From: CBDTTM01 sp965363355
GTDB taxonomy: Bacteria > Bacillota > Negativicutes > Selenomonadales > Selenomonadaceae
DNA: 12,164 bases
Direction: 5' to 3'
NCBI GenBank assembly: GCA_965363355.1
Contig: CBDTTM010000064.1
Coordinates: forward strand, 1 to 12,164
Shown: positions 6,731-12,164 of the stretch, in pieces
How the letters are laid out: each line of letters opens with the position of its first letter
Numbering within the stretch: position 1 is the stretch's first letter
The notes under the pieces: generated by a model
What the model was told of the DNA's origin: nothing
The model's input: only the letters and a program-made list of their open reading frames with translations
Databases searched by the model: none
Position numbers and translations under genes: made by a program

Positions 6731-7492
6731 TCAGACGAGAACGATATCGACGCCAGCATCGCGCATTTCTTGTACCAACTTAGGGTCGGCAGCTTTATCT
6801 GTGACGATGAGATCGATGTCCTTTAAGGCGGCAATGCGCATGAAATAGCTCAAACCAAATTTCGTATGAGAGGTTGCGAGCACTACTTTTTCGGCTTGCT
6901 GCACTAACGATTGTTTTGTTTCTGCATCGATTAAGTCGGGAGTTGTCGCTCCGTGGACTAAGTCCAGGCCGTTCGCGCCTAAAAAGAGAATATCTATTTT
7001 GAAGCGGCTGATAAAATCACTGGTAAGCTGCCCCATGAAACCAAGGGGTTTTTCGTGAAATAAGCCTGGTGCCATGATGAAGCGAAGATCTTTTGCTGTG
7101 CTGAGAATATTCGCGGCAGGCAGAGACATGGTCATCGCCATGATATTTTTTTTCATGACGAGCATTTCTGCGATTTTTTCGGCGGTGGTGCCGCAGTCGA
7201 TGAAGACGGAAGAGCCTTCGGTGACGAGATTGGCACAGTATTTGGCTATGCGATATTTTTCTTCGGGGTATTGTGATTTGCGAAACCGTGAACTGTATTC
7301 AAGCGCTGCACCTCGGTTGAGGGCGGCGCCGCCTCGGATAAGCGTTACGAGGCCTTGGTCAGCAAGTCGATTGAGGTCTCGCCGGATAGTCATTGCTGAT
7401 ACGTTAAGAATTTGAGATATTTCAGCGATATAAACCGTTTGATTTTGTTCAAGCTGGGTAAATATTTCTTTTCGGCGTTGTATGGAATTCAT
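6731..7492 (-). CDS. DeoR-family transcriptional repressor
   Basis: This 253-residue protein has a DeoR helix-turn-helix at about 19-60 (VSAMTIRRDLNRLADQGLV followed by RGGA). Its C-terminal DeoRC sensor domain carries the sugar-phosphate pocket motif DCGTTAEKIAEML (99-111) and GANGLD (172-177). In a later family motif, usually written LADxSKFG, this protein has LATSHTKFG. These proteins usually repress sugar-catabolic or PTS genes and release DNA on binding a phosphorylated sugar. The ATG at 7492 has AGAGG six bases upstream; an in-frame ATG at 7507 has no ribosome site. The gene is divergent from the EIIA-like gene, and shared half-sites overlap both promoters, so it likely controls itself and that neighbour. 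The inducer is not known. Confidence 0.92.
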   Translation of the reverse strand: MNSIQRRKEIFTQLEQNQTVYIAEISQILNVSAMTIRRDLNRLADQGLVTLIRGGAALNRGAALEYSSRFRKSQYPEEKYRIAKYCANLVTEGSSVFIDCGTTAEKIAEMLVMKKNIMAMTMSLPAANILSTAKDLRFIMAPGLFHEKPLGFMGQLTSDFISRFKIDILFLGANGLDLVHGATTPDLIDAETKQSLVQQAEKVVLATSHTKFGLSYFMRIAALKDIDLIVTDKAADPKLVQEMRDAGVDIVLV

Positions 7493-7517
7493 AAAGCACC
7501 TCTGCATGTGAATTTTT

Positions 7518-7530
7518 TGTTATTATAACA
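7518..7530 (-). promoter_or_regulatory. deoR-type gene promoter with overlapping 13-bp palindrome
   Basis: On the minus strand TGTTATAAT (7530-7522) is an extended -10 (TG-n-TATAAT) with no good -35. The same bases form a perfect palindrome, TGTTAT-T-ATAACA, over 7518-7530. A repressor bound here would cover the -10, which fits autoregulation by the DeoR-family protein encoded immediately downstream. Confidence 0.55.
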
Positions 7531-7588
7531 TATTCATTACAGTTAAAGTAACAATTTAGGGTATATTTTCATTTTAAATTACAAAAAC

Positions 7589-7603
7589 ATAACATAACAT
7601 GTT
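7589..7603 (+). promoter_or_regulatory. Repeated ATAACA half-sites, candidate DeoR operator
   Basis: ATAACA occurs at 7589-7594 and again at 7594-7599, running into the palindrome AACATGTT (7596-7603), whose last two bases are the start of the -35 of the EIIA-like gene. These are the same half-site as in the palindrome at 7518-7530. A further TGTTAT lies at 7653-7658 and a 10-bp palindrome, AAGCGCGCTT, at 7643-7652. Confidence 0.4.
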
Positions 7604-7630
7604 GACCGAGCTGAAAAAAGAGGCTATGAT
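7602..7630 (+). promoter_or_regulatory. Strong sigma-70 promoter of the EIIA-like gene
   Basis: TTGACC (7602-7607) and TATGAT (7625-7630) are separated by exactly 17 bases. Transcription would start near 7637, giving a leader of about 46 nt with AAAGGAG at 7668-7674 before the ATG at 7683. Confidence 0.75.
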
Positions 7631-7682
7631 ACAAGCATACAGAAGCGCGCTTTGTTATGGATGATGTAAAGGAGAGTTTAAT

Positions 7683-8075
7683 ATGAAATTATTATTGATT
7701 TCAAACGGTAACTTAGCTAAAGAAATGTACCATGCGATGGAACGGTTTTATGTAAATCCTTCAATTGATTTTATTGGGCTCGATGATAGGAATCTAGAGG
7801 GTTTTCGTCAAAACCTCAAGGAATATTTGACACGGGCGAAGGAAGATGTCTTGATGGTTTGTGATTTCTTTGGCAGTGCAGCATTCAATGAAGCCGCTTA
7901 TTTTATGAAAAAACATTCGGTAAAAAAATATGGGGTCTTATGCGGGATGAATTTACCGATGGTTTTCAAGCTATATGGGCTCAAGGATGAGTGGAGCATG
8001 GCAGAAATCGAGTCGCTTTATGAAGGCACGCCAGCAGCTGGGGTTCAGGCGCATTTGGGAAATAGTATGATATGA
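7683..8075 (+). CDS. Orphan PTS EIIA (mannose-family)-like protein lacking the phospho-histidine
   Basis: This 130-residue protein follows the PTS EIIA-Man fold motifs in order: LLISNGNLAKEM (4-15), where active family members have S-H-G; VCDFFGSAAFN (59-69), matching the usual D-x-x-G-G-[ST]-P-F-N; and CGMNLPMV (87-94), matching G-[VI]-N-[IL]-P-M-[LV]. Length is normal for a stand-alone EIIA domain. The histidine that accepts phosphate from HPr is Asn8 here, and the second motif has lost one Gly and the Pro. No EIIB, EIIC or EIID gene is in the window. It has its own promoter, ribosome site and terminator, so it is a single-gene unit. It may be a regulatory, non-transporting EIIA relative controlled by the divergent DeoR-family protein. 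The family is fairly secure; the role is unknown. Confidence 0.75.
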   Translation: MKLLLISNGNLAKEMYHAMERFYVNPSIDFIGLDDRNLEGFRQNLKEYLTRAKEDVLMVCDFFGSAAFNEAAYFMKKHSVKKYGVLCGMNLPMVFKLYGLKDEWSMAEIESLYEGTPAAGVQAHLGNSMI

Positions 8076-8093
8076 AGTGCATATCAATATAAT

Positions 8094-8129
8094 AAAAAAG
8101 CAGCCGGAAATATTCCGAGCTGCTTTTTT
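8094..8129. terminator. Bidirectional terminator between convergent genes
   Basis: AAAAAAGCAGC (8094-8104) pairs with GCTGCTTTTTT (8119-8129), and CGGAA (8105-8109) pairs with TTCCG (8113-8117), leaving an ATA loop and one bulged A. The A and T flanks let it work in both directions, for the EIIA-like gene and for the minus-strand GGDEF gene. Confidence 0.9.
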
Positions 8130-8152
8130 ATGAAGGGAAAACGAATTCGATG

Positions 8153-9160
8153 TCAGGCGATCGTTTCCATTACATAGTTGTTTTCCCAGTGCTTTTTACA
8201 TACTTTTTTTATGGAAGCTGCTTTTTTTGACAGGTTTTCGAGTGGAATCTGTGCCTCGGTTTTTACTAAAAGAACGGCAAGTGAAAGTGTCATCAAGGGA
8301 AATTGGCTGAGTTGGTCTTGGCGATTTTTGGCGATGATATAACCTTGCATCTGGTGTTCTTTGCTGTAGAAAGTCTTTGCTTTATTGGCAAAGACTTCGA
8401 TGATATAATCACAGATCTTTTGGTAATCAGTTCCTGGCAAAAAGAGAATGAAATCATCGCCGCCGATATGTCCGACAAAGGATTTCGGACATATCTCCTT
8501 AGCACATTGGTTCAGTATGGCGGCTGTGCTTAGAAGTACCCGATCGCCGGCGGCAAATCCGTAGATGTCATTGTAGGCTTTGAAGTTGTCTAAATCAATA
8601 TAGATTGCCGTGAAAGGGAGTTGTCGATTGGAGTAATACAAAAGCTCGGATTCAATCATTTTATTGCCGGGGAGATTTGTTAAAGGATTGGCATCTTTTG
8701 CTCGATTGAGTTCAATCTTAGTGGAAATCTCAAGTAGATCCTTGATGGTTGCCGTTCCGAAATAGCGATGGTTCTTGGTGATGATAATTGAATCGTAGAT
8801 ATGATCGGATGATCGCTGCATAGCTTGTCGTATCGCTTCATCAATCGAACAATTGCAATCGAGCTGGAAGGGGGCAGCTTCTAAAAGAAGACGTATCGGC
8901 CTGCGGCTATAGATGGAGAGGCCATAATTTGTCGCCAACTGGCTTAAGAAACTATCTTTGTTTATAAGCCCCAAAGGAACGTCTTTTTCGACAATGACGA
9001 TATCTGTCTCGTGCTGATGGTTTTGTAGATATGCTAGGACATCTTTTCCTAGTGTTTCAGGCGAAAAGGTCAGCTTCCTTTTGGCAATACTGCCAATGGG
9101 GTTGTTGAGAAATACGCTGCTGCTTGGTTCTTGCCGGTTTTCGGCTTTTTTTTTAGGCAT
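8153..9160 (-). CDS. CBS-CBS-GGDEF protein, C-terminal part of an EAL-CBS-GGDEF protein
   Basis: There are 335 residues from the first ATG in this frame. Residues about 25-150 form a CBS domain pair and about 157-325 a GGDEF (diguanylate cyclase) domain with DANPLTNLPG (156-165), IDLDNFKAYND (188-198) and the active-site loop GGDDF (233-237). The Glu of GGDEF is Asp here, and the RxxD inhibitory site upstream is absent, so cyclase activity is plausible but not certain. The ATG at 9160 has no ribosome site and lies inside the EAL coding region, 91 bases before that frame stops. The frame joins the EAL frame at a run of nine A by a -1 shift. EAL, CBS and GGDEF on one chain is a known c-di-GMP enzyme layout, so this is probably the C-terminal half of that protein rather than an independently started gene. 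Confidence 0.85.
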   Translation of the reverse strand: MPKKKAENRQEPSSSVFLNNPIGSIAKRKLTFSPETLGKDVLAYLQNHQHETDIVIVEKDVPLGLINKDSFLSQLATNYGLSIYSRRPIRLLLEAAPFQLDCNCSIDEAIRQAMQRSSDHIYDSIIITKNHRYFGTATIKDLLEISTKIELNRAKDANPLTNLPGNKMIESELLYYSNRQLPFTAIYIDLDNFKAYNDIYGFAAGDRVLLSTAAILNQCAKEICPKSFVGHIGGDDFILFLPGTDYQKICDYIIEVFANKAKTFYSKEHQMQGYIIAKNRQDQLSQFPLMTLSLAVLLVKTEAQIPLENLSKKAASIKKVCKKHWENNYVMETIA

Positions 9161-9912
9161 TCGATTCGATCGAGCGCAATGCCGGCCATTACTGGTTGTG
9201 GCATGCCTAAATAATAACCTTGACCATAGTGGAGGCCAAGCTCAGCTGCACATTCGAGATCTTCTCGGGTTTCAATTCCTTCTGCAATGACTTCCATGGA
9301 TTTGATGGTTGCGATTTCGAGCAGAGATTTGACGATGGCCTGTTTGATTTTGTCTTTATGTAGGGATTGGATCAATTCTAGGTCGATCTTCAAAAATTGC
9401 GGAGTTATTTTCGTCAGTAAAGTGAGCCCTGAATAACCTGACCCGACGTCGTCGATGGCGATAGAATAACCTTGCTTTTCATAATTTTTGAGAGTCTTTC
9501 GTAGGGCGGCATAATCTTCGACCAAGCTTTTTTCCGTTAGTTCAAAAATGATATGGGTGCTGTCAAGTGATGAGCCAGCTAGAAATTGTTTGGTTGTATG
9601 CTGATGGAAATGTTTGTCTTCAAGAATTTGGGGATCGACATTCAAGAATAGAAATTGATCGCTGGGCAGTTGATGTGCATGTTTGATGGCTTTTTTTCGG
9701 CAGAGAGAATCAAGGCGAAAGGATTGCTCACACTGCGCAGCTATCTTAAATAATAAATCGGGGTTGGCGAGCAAGCTGTTTTTGGGGCCGCGGCTTAAAG
9801 CTTCATACCCTAAGATACTGCCGTCTTTCAAGTTGACGATTGGTTGGTAGACAGGGGTGATGAGTTCTTCATCGAGAATCTTGAATAATTCACATTGCTC
9901 CAATGACGCCAA
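9070..9912 (-). CDS. EAL-domain c-di-GMP phosphodiesterase (N-terminal part of EAL-CBS-GGDEF protein)
   Basis: Cleaves cyclic di-GMP to linear pGpG in the cytoplasm. Counting from this start (280 residues), the catalytic set is complete: YEALSRG (Glu37), FLNVDP (Asn91), FELTE (Glu124), IDDVGSGYSG (Asp154, Asp155), LKID (Lys175), AEGIET (Glu211) and GQGYYLG (Gln231). After about residue 256 the frame runs through the A9 junction into 24 residues of unlikely sequence and stops, while the CBS-GGDEF frame overlaps it. A TTG at 9912 is chosen because AGGAG lies nine bases before it; a TTG at 9921 abuts the AGGAG directly and would add three residues. The gene is divergent from manA, and a leader of more than 100 nt upstream contains inverted repeats. 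If no frameshift occurs, this alone is a functional-looking EAL protein. Confidence 0.9.
   Translation of the reverse strand: MASLEQCELFKILDEELITPVYQPIVNLKDGSILGYEALSRGPKNSLLANPDLLFKIAAQCEQSFRLDSLCRKKAIKHAHQLPSDQFLFLNVDPQILEDKHFHQHTTKQFLAGSSLDSTHIIFELTEKSLVEDYAALRKTLKNYEKQGYSIAIDDVGSGYSGLTLLTKITPQFLKIDLELIQSLHKDKIKQAIVKSLLEIATIKSMEVIAEGIETREDLECAAELGLHYGQGYYLGMPQPVMAGIALDRIECLKKKPKTGKNQAAAYFSTTPLAVLPKGS
9145..9154 (-). promoter_or_regulatory. A9 slippery run at EAL/GGDEF frame junction (candidate -1 frameshift site)
   Basis: On the minus strand nine A (9154-9146) precede a G. In the EAL frame this reads CTA AAA AAA AAG, so the heptamer A AAA AAG (9151-9145) is in zero-frame phase. This is the same slip site used in E. 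coli dnaX. Slipping back one base puts the ribosome exactly into the CBS-GGDEF frame and would give one chain of about 586 residues. No Shine-Dalgarno-like stimulator is seen upstream. Downstream hairpins are weak: a 4-bp stem immediately after, and a 6-bp stem about 48 nt later. Polymerase slippage on the A9 run is an equally good mechanism. Confidence 0.5.
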
Positions 9913-9943
9913 AGCAAGCAACTCCTTTTTGTGAATGATTTAG

Positions 9944-10035
9944 TCGGCTTCCTTGCTGACTTTTAAGCCGATACAGGTCATAAGTCCATGATAATCTTTT
10001 TTAATGGAAGGAATGTTATCAAAAGGTAAATTCCT
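9944..10035 (-). promoter_or_regulatory. Inverted repeats in the leader of the EAL gene
   Basis: Two inverted repeats lie in the region upstream of the EAL gene: AAGGAAT/ATTCCTT at 10008-10014 and 10029-10035, and TCGGCTT/AAGCCGA at 9944-9950 and 9965-9971. The loop of the second contains AAGTC on the minus strand, which can pair with a GACTT a little upstream (9986-9982), a pseudoknot-like option. No known riboswitch class is recognised, and I cannot place the promoter of this gene with confidence. Confidence 0.3.
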
Positions 10036-10142
10036 TGTTAATATAGGTATATGGTCTATTTTTTATTGTTGGACGCAGGCAAAAGTAACCTGCCGAAAAC
10101 AGGGAATCTATGATAAAATGATATGTTAAGGGGGCAGATAAT

Positions 10143-11108
10143 ATGTTATATCCAATGAAGCTGAAAGCACCGCTGAAAGATTATCTTTGGGGCGGTACAA
10201 AGTTGAAAGATTTTTACAATAAGACGACAGACTTAGAAAAAGTTGCTGAAAGCTGGGAACTTTCCTGCCATAAGGACGGAGCAAGTGAAATCGTCAATGG
10301 GGCGGCTGCAGGGCAGACCTTGGCGGCTTACATAAAAACAGCCGGAAATGAAATCCTTGGTGAAAAGGCAGCAAAATTCCCATATTTTCCGCTTCTGATC
10401 AAGCTTATCGACGCGAAGGACAATTTATCCGTGCAAGTCCATCCGGGTGATGAATATGCGCTGCGCGTCGAAGGTGAATACGGGAAAACAGAAATGTGGT
10501 ATATTGTCGATTGTGAACCGGGGGCAAGTCTTCTTTATGGGTTCACCCAAAAACTTGAAAAAGAAGAATTTCGTCGCCGTATAGCAGATAATACACTGCT
10601 AGAGGTCTGCAATAAAGTTCCGGTCAAAAAAGGCGATGTTTTCTTTATTGAATCAGGTACGCTCCATGCAATCGGCAAGGGAATCCTGATTGCGGAAATC
10701 CAGCAAAATTCGAATACGACCTATCGGATATATGACTATGATCGACGCGATAAAGAGGGGAAGCCGCGAGACCTTCATGTGGATAAAGCTGTTGAAGTCA
10801 CGAATTTGGAACCACCGCGAACTGCAGGCACAGATATTTTGTCAATGGACTTCATGGCTGGGTGCAAACTGCAGCTTTTGTCGAAGTGTGGATATTTCAC
10901 GGTATATCATGCGGAGATCGATGGGATATGTCACTTTAAAGCGGGTAAAGAATCTTTTCAGGCAATTACGGCATTATCAGGCAGTCTTTGCTTACAGTCG
11001 GCAACCGGGACAGTTGGAATCGGGCAAGGCGATACCGTTTTTATTCCTGCGGGAATGGGTGAATATAGCTTGGAAGGCAAAGGCGAAATTATTTTCAGTA
11101 TGCTGTAA
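10143..11108 (+). CDS. manA: Mannose-6-phosphate isomerase, class I
   Basis: Interconverts fructose-6-phosphate and mannose-6-phosphate in the cytoplasm. It links mannose use to glycolysis and supplies mannose-6-phosphate for GDP-mannose and surface glycans. The protein has 321 residues, the usual size of the short Firmicute form. The zinc ligands are present: VQVHPGD (Gln98, His100), KTEMWY (Glu117) and SGTLHAIG (His175). The active-site block IQQNSNTTYRIYDYDR (186-201) is intact. The C-terminal part, about 240-321, is a second cupin-like region. The ATG has AAGGGGG eight bases upstream. A TATGAT/TAAAAT-type -10 lies at about 10109-10119, without a clear -35. The TPR gene follows 75 bases later with no terminator hairpin seen between, so read-through is possible. 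Confidence 0.95.
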   Translation: MLYPMKLKAPLKDYLWGGTKLKDFYNKTTDLEKVAESWELSCHKDGASEIVNGAAAGQTLAAYIKTAGNEILGEKAAKFPYFPLLIKLIDAKDNLSVQVHPGDEYALRVEGEYGKTEMWYIVDCEPGASLLYGFTQKLEKEEFRRRIADNTLLEVCNKVPVKKGDVFFIESGTLHAIGKGILIAEIQQNSNTTYRIYDYDRRDKEGKPRDLHVDKAVEVTNLEPPRTAGTDILSMDFMAGCKLQLLSKCGYFTVYHAEIDGICHFKAGKESFQAITALSGSLCLQSATGTVGIGQGDTVFIPAGMGEYSLEGKGEIIFSML

Positions 11109-11183
11109 GATTTTTTGGAGCTTTTTTAGAAATCTTGATGTTGTGAAGTCGTTTCATTTTGAGCTTAAGGGAGGCGATATTCT

Positions 11184-12164
11184 ATGAAACTGAAAAAAAT
11201 GGTGTTTGTTTTTGTGATGTTGTTATTTTTGACAAGTTGTTCATTGGTTATGGCGGCAGATGAGCCTAGCGTGGCCACAGAGCCGAATCAAATGGCTGAA
11301 GCTGCGATGCTGCACGGTGATTACTGGGAAGCGGTTCATCAATACAGTGAGGCAATAAAGCAGGCGCCTGGAGACGTGGAGCTTTATAAGCAGCGAGGCA
11401 ACGCTTATTATCATTTGGGCCAGTATAGTTCAGCTATGCGCGATTATAACACCGCGATTGTGCTCAATCCGTCTTATGCAGATGCATATAACAATCGAGG
11501 CAATGTCTATAAATCTTTTGGCGAATACGAAAAGGCCGCCGCGGATTACACGAAAGCGATAAATTTGAATCCGCAGCATTTGAAGGCATATTATAACCGG
11601 GCGATCGTCGAAGCAAGTCAAGAACAATATGAAGCTGCAATTGCTGATTATACAAGTGCAATTGTTTTGAAACCGACGTTTTCGGATGCCTATCAAAACA
11701 GAGGCTTGGTTTACGAGTATTTGCAGCGCTACGAAGAAGCCTTGACGGATTATCAAAAGGTGATTTCGCTGACGCCACAGGTATCGGCGGCCTATTACAA
11801 TCAAGGCAATGTCGAAGCAAAGCTCGGCACCTATGATAAGGCCATCAAATCATATGACCAGGCGATACATCTCAATGGGAAAGATGCGGATGCCTATAAT
11901 AATCGAGGCGTTGCTTATTTTGAACTGGGAAAATATGAAAAAGCACGTCAATCCTATGATAAAGCCATAGCTATCGCGCCGATGAATATGAACGCCTATA
12001 ATAATCGCGGGCTTGTTTACATGAAAAGAGAGGCCTATGATGCAGCTTTAGCTGATTTCAACAAAGCTATAGAGCTTGCTCCGCAGAATGCGCAATGCTA
12101 TTTGAGCAGAGCTGAATTATACGACAAGCTCGGTCGCAAACAAGATGCGGTGGGAGATTATCGG
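11184..12164 (+). CDS. Exported tetratricopeptide-repeat protein (partial, runs off window)
   Basis: The frame stays open for 327 codons to the window edge, so the C-terminus is missing. An N-terminal hydrophobic signal (about 6-17) ends in L-T-S-C (Cys19), which fits a lipobox; cleavage after VMA (25) by signal peptidase I is the alternative. After a short linker come at least nine 34-residue TPR units, the ninth incomplete. Repeats such as DAYNNRGVAYFELGKY and DAYNNRGNVYKSFGEY show the consensus W/Y-x-x-x-G/A-x-x-Y pattern and a Pro at the end of most units. TPR arrays are protein-binding scaffolds; the partner is unknown. The ATG has AAGGGAGG nine bases upstream. It lies outside the cytoplasm, tethered if the lipobox is used. 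Confidence 0.9.
   Translation, partial: MKLKKMVFVFVMLLFLTSCSLVMAADEPSVATEPNQMAEAAMLHGDYWEAVHQYSEAIKQAPGDVELYKQRGNAYYHLGQYSSAMRDYNTAIVLNPSYADAYNNRGNVYKSFGEYEKAAADYTKAINLNPQHLKAYYNRAIVEASQEQYEAAIADYTSAIVLKPTFSDAYQNRGLVYEYLQRYEEALTDYQKVISLTPQVSAAYYNQGNVEAKLGTYDKAIKSYDQAIHLNGKDADAYNNRGVAYFELGKYEKARQSYDKAIAIAPMNMNAYNNRGLVYMKREAYDAALADFNKAIELAPQNAQCYLSRAELYDKLGRKQDAVGDYR

Noticed and set aside
7657..7686. Nine-codon leader frame whose TGA overlaps the ATG of the EIIA-like gene
   Set aside because: The overlap is neat, but the little frame has no ribosome site of its own and its sequence is largely the ribosome site of the main gene. Probably chance.
8153..9921. Two fully independent genes, a stand-alone EAL and a stand-alone CBS-GGDEF gene
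   Set aside because: The downstream ATG lacks a ribosome site and sits 91 bases inside the EAL frame, right at a slippery run. Translation coupling cannot be excluded but is the weaker reading.
10070..10105. GGACGC…GCAAAA…CCTGCC stretch resembling pieces of a c-di-GMP (GEMM) riboswitch, attractive because an EAL gene is adjacent
   Set aside because: Only short fragments resemble the class; the second helix with its conserved loop and the tetraloop receptor are not present in the surrounding sequence on either strand.
11430..11820. Two overlapping minus-strand frames within the TPR region
   Set aside because: They are the antisense of a repetitive TPR coding sequence, whose biased codons keep the opposite strand open.

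Overview
The window looks like chromosome of a low-to-moderate GC Firmicute. A member of the Negativicutes (Selenomonas/Megasphaera/Sporomusa-like) is my best guess. It rests on the Tat-exported HD protein, strong AGGAGG-type ribosome sites, frequent TTG starts, and a non-coding repeat region of a kind I associate with that class. No rRNA, tRNA, insertion sequence, CRISPR or phage gene is visible, so the taxonomic call is an inference.

Layout. Positions 1-56 hold the terminator of a gene to the left. Positions 57-898 hold no credible gene: there is a 183-nt imperfect hairpin (122-304), then three tandem copies of a 142-150 bp repeat (312-751), then an AT-rich leader. Positions 899-2053 encode a Tat-signal HD-domain protein that ends in a terminator shared with the convergent araC-type gene (2090-2992, minus). 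That regulator is divergent from a GPH-family sugar symporter (3319-4659), which is followed 12 bases on by a GH127 beta-L-arabinofuranosidase (4672-6645). Together they make a compact unit for importing arabinofuranosides and hydrolysing them in the cytoplasm. The 326-bp divergent region holds a minus promoter, a 19-bp direct repeat likely to be the AraC-type operator, a weak plus promoter and a perfect 12-bp inverted repeat in the leader.

A DeoR-family repressor (6731-7492, minus) is divergent from a small orphan PTS EIIA-like protein (7683-8075). The EIIA-like protein has Asn where the phosphorylated His should be. ATAACA/TGTTAT half-sites overlap both promoters, so the DeoR protein probably controls both genes.

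A c-di-GMP module lies on the minus strand: an EAL domain (9070-9912) and a CBS-CBS-GGDEF part (8153-9160). They overlap by 91 bases in different frames. The overlap begins at a run of nine A that contains the heptamer A AAA AAG in the correct phase for a -1 shift into the GGDEF frame. This is the most interesting feature of the window: either one EAL-CBS-GGDEF protein made by frameshifting or slippage, or a recently broken or mis-assembled gene.

The right end holds a class I mannose-6-phosphate isomerase (10143-11108), followed by an exported nine-TPR protein (11184 to the window edge) that is cut off by the window.
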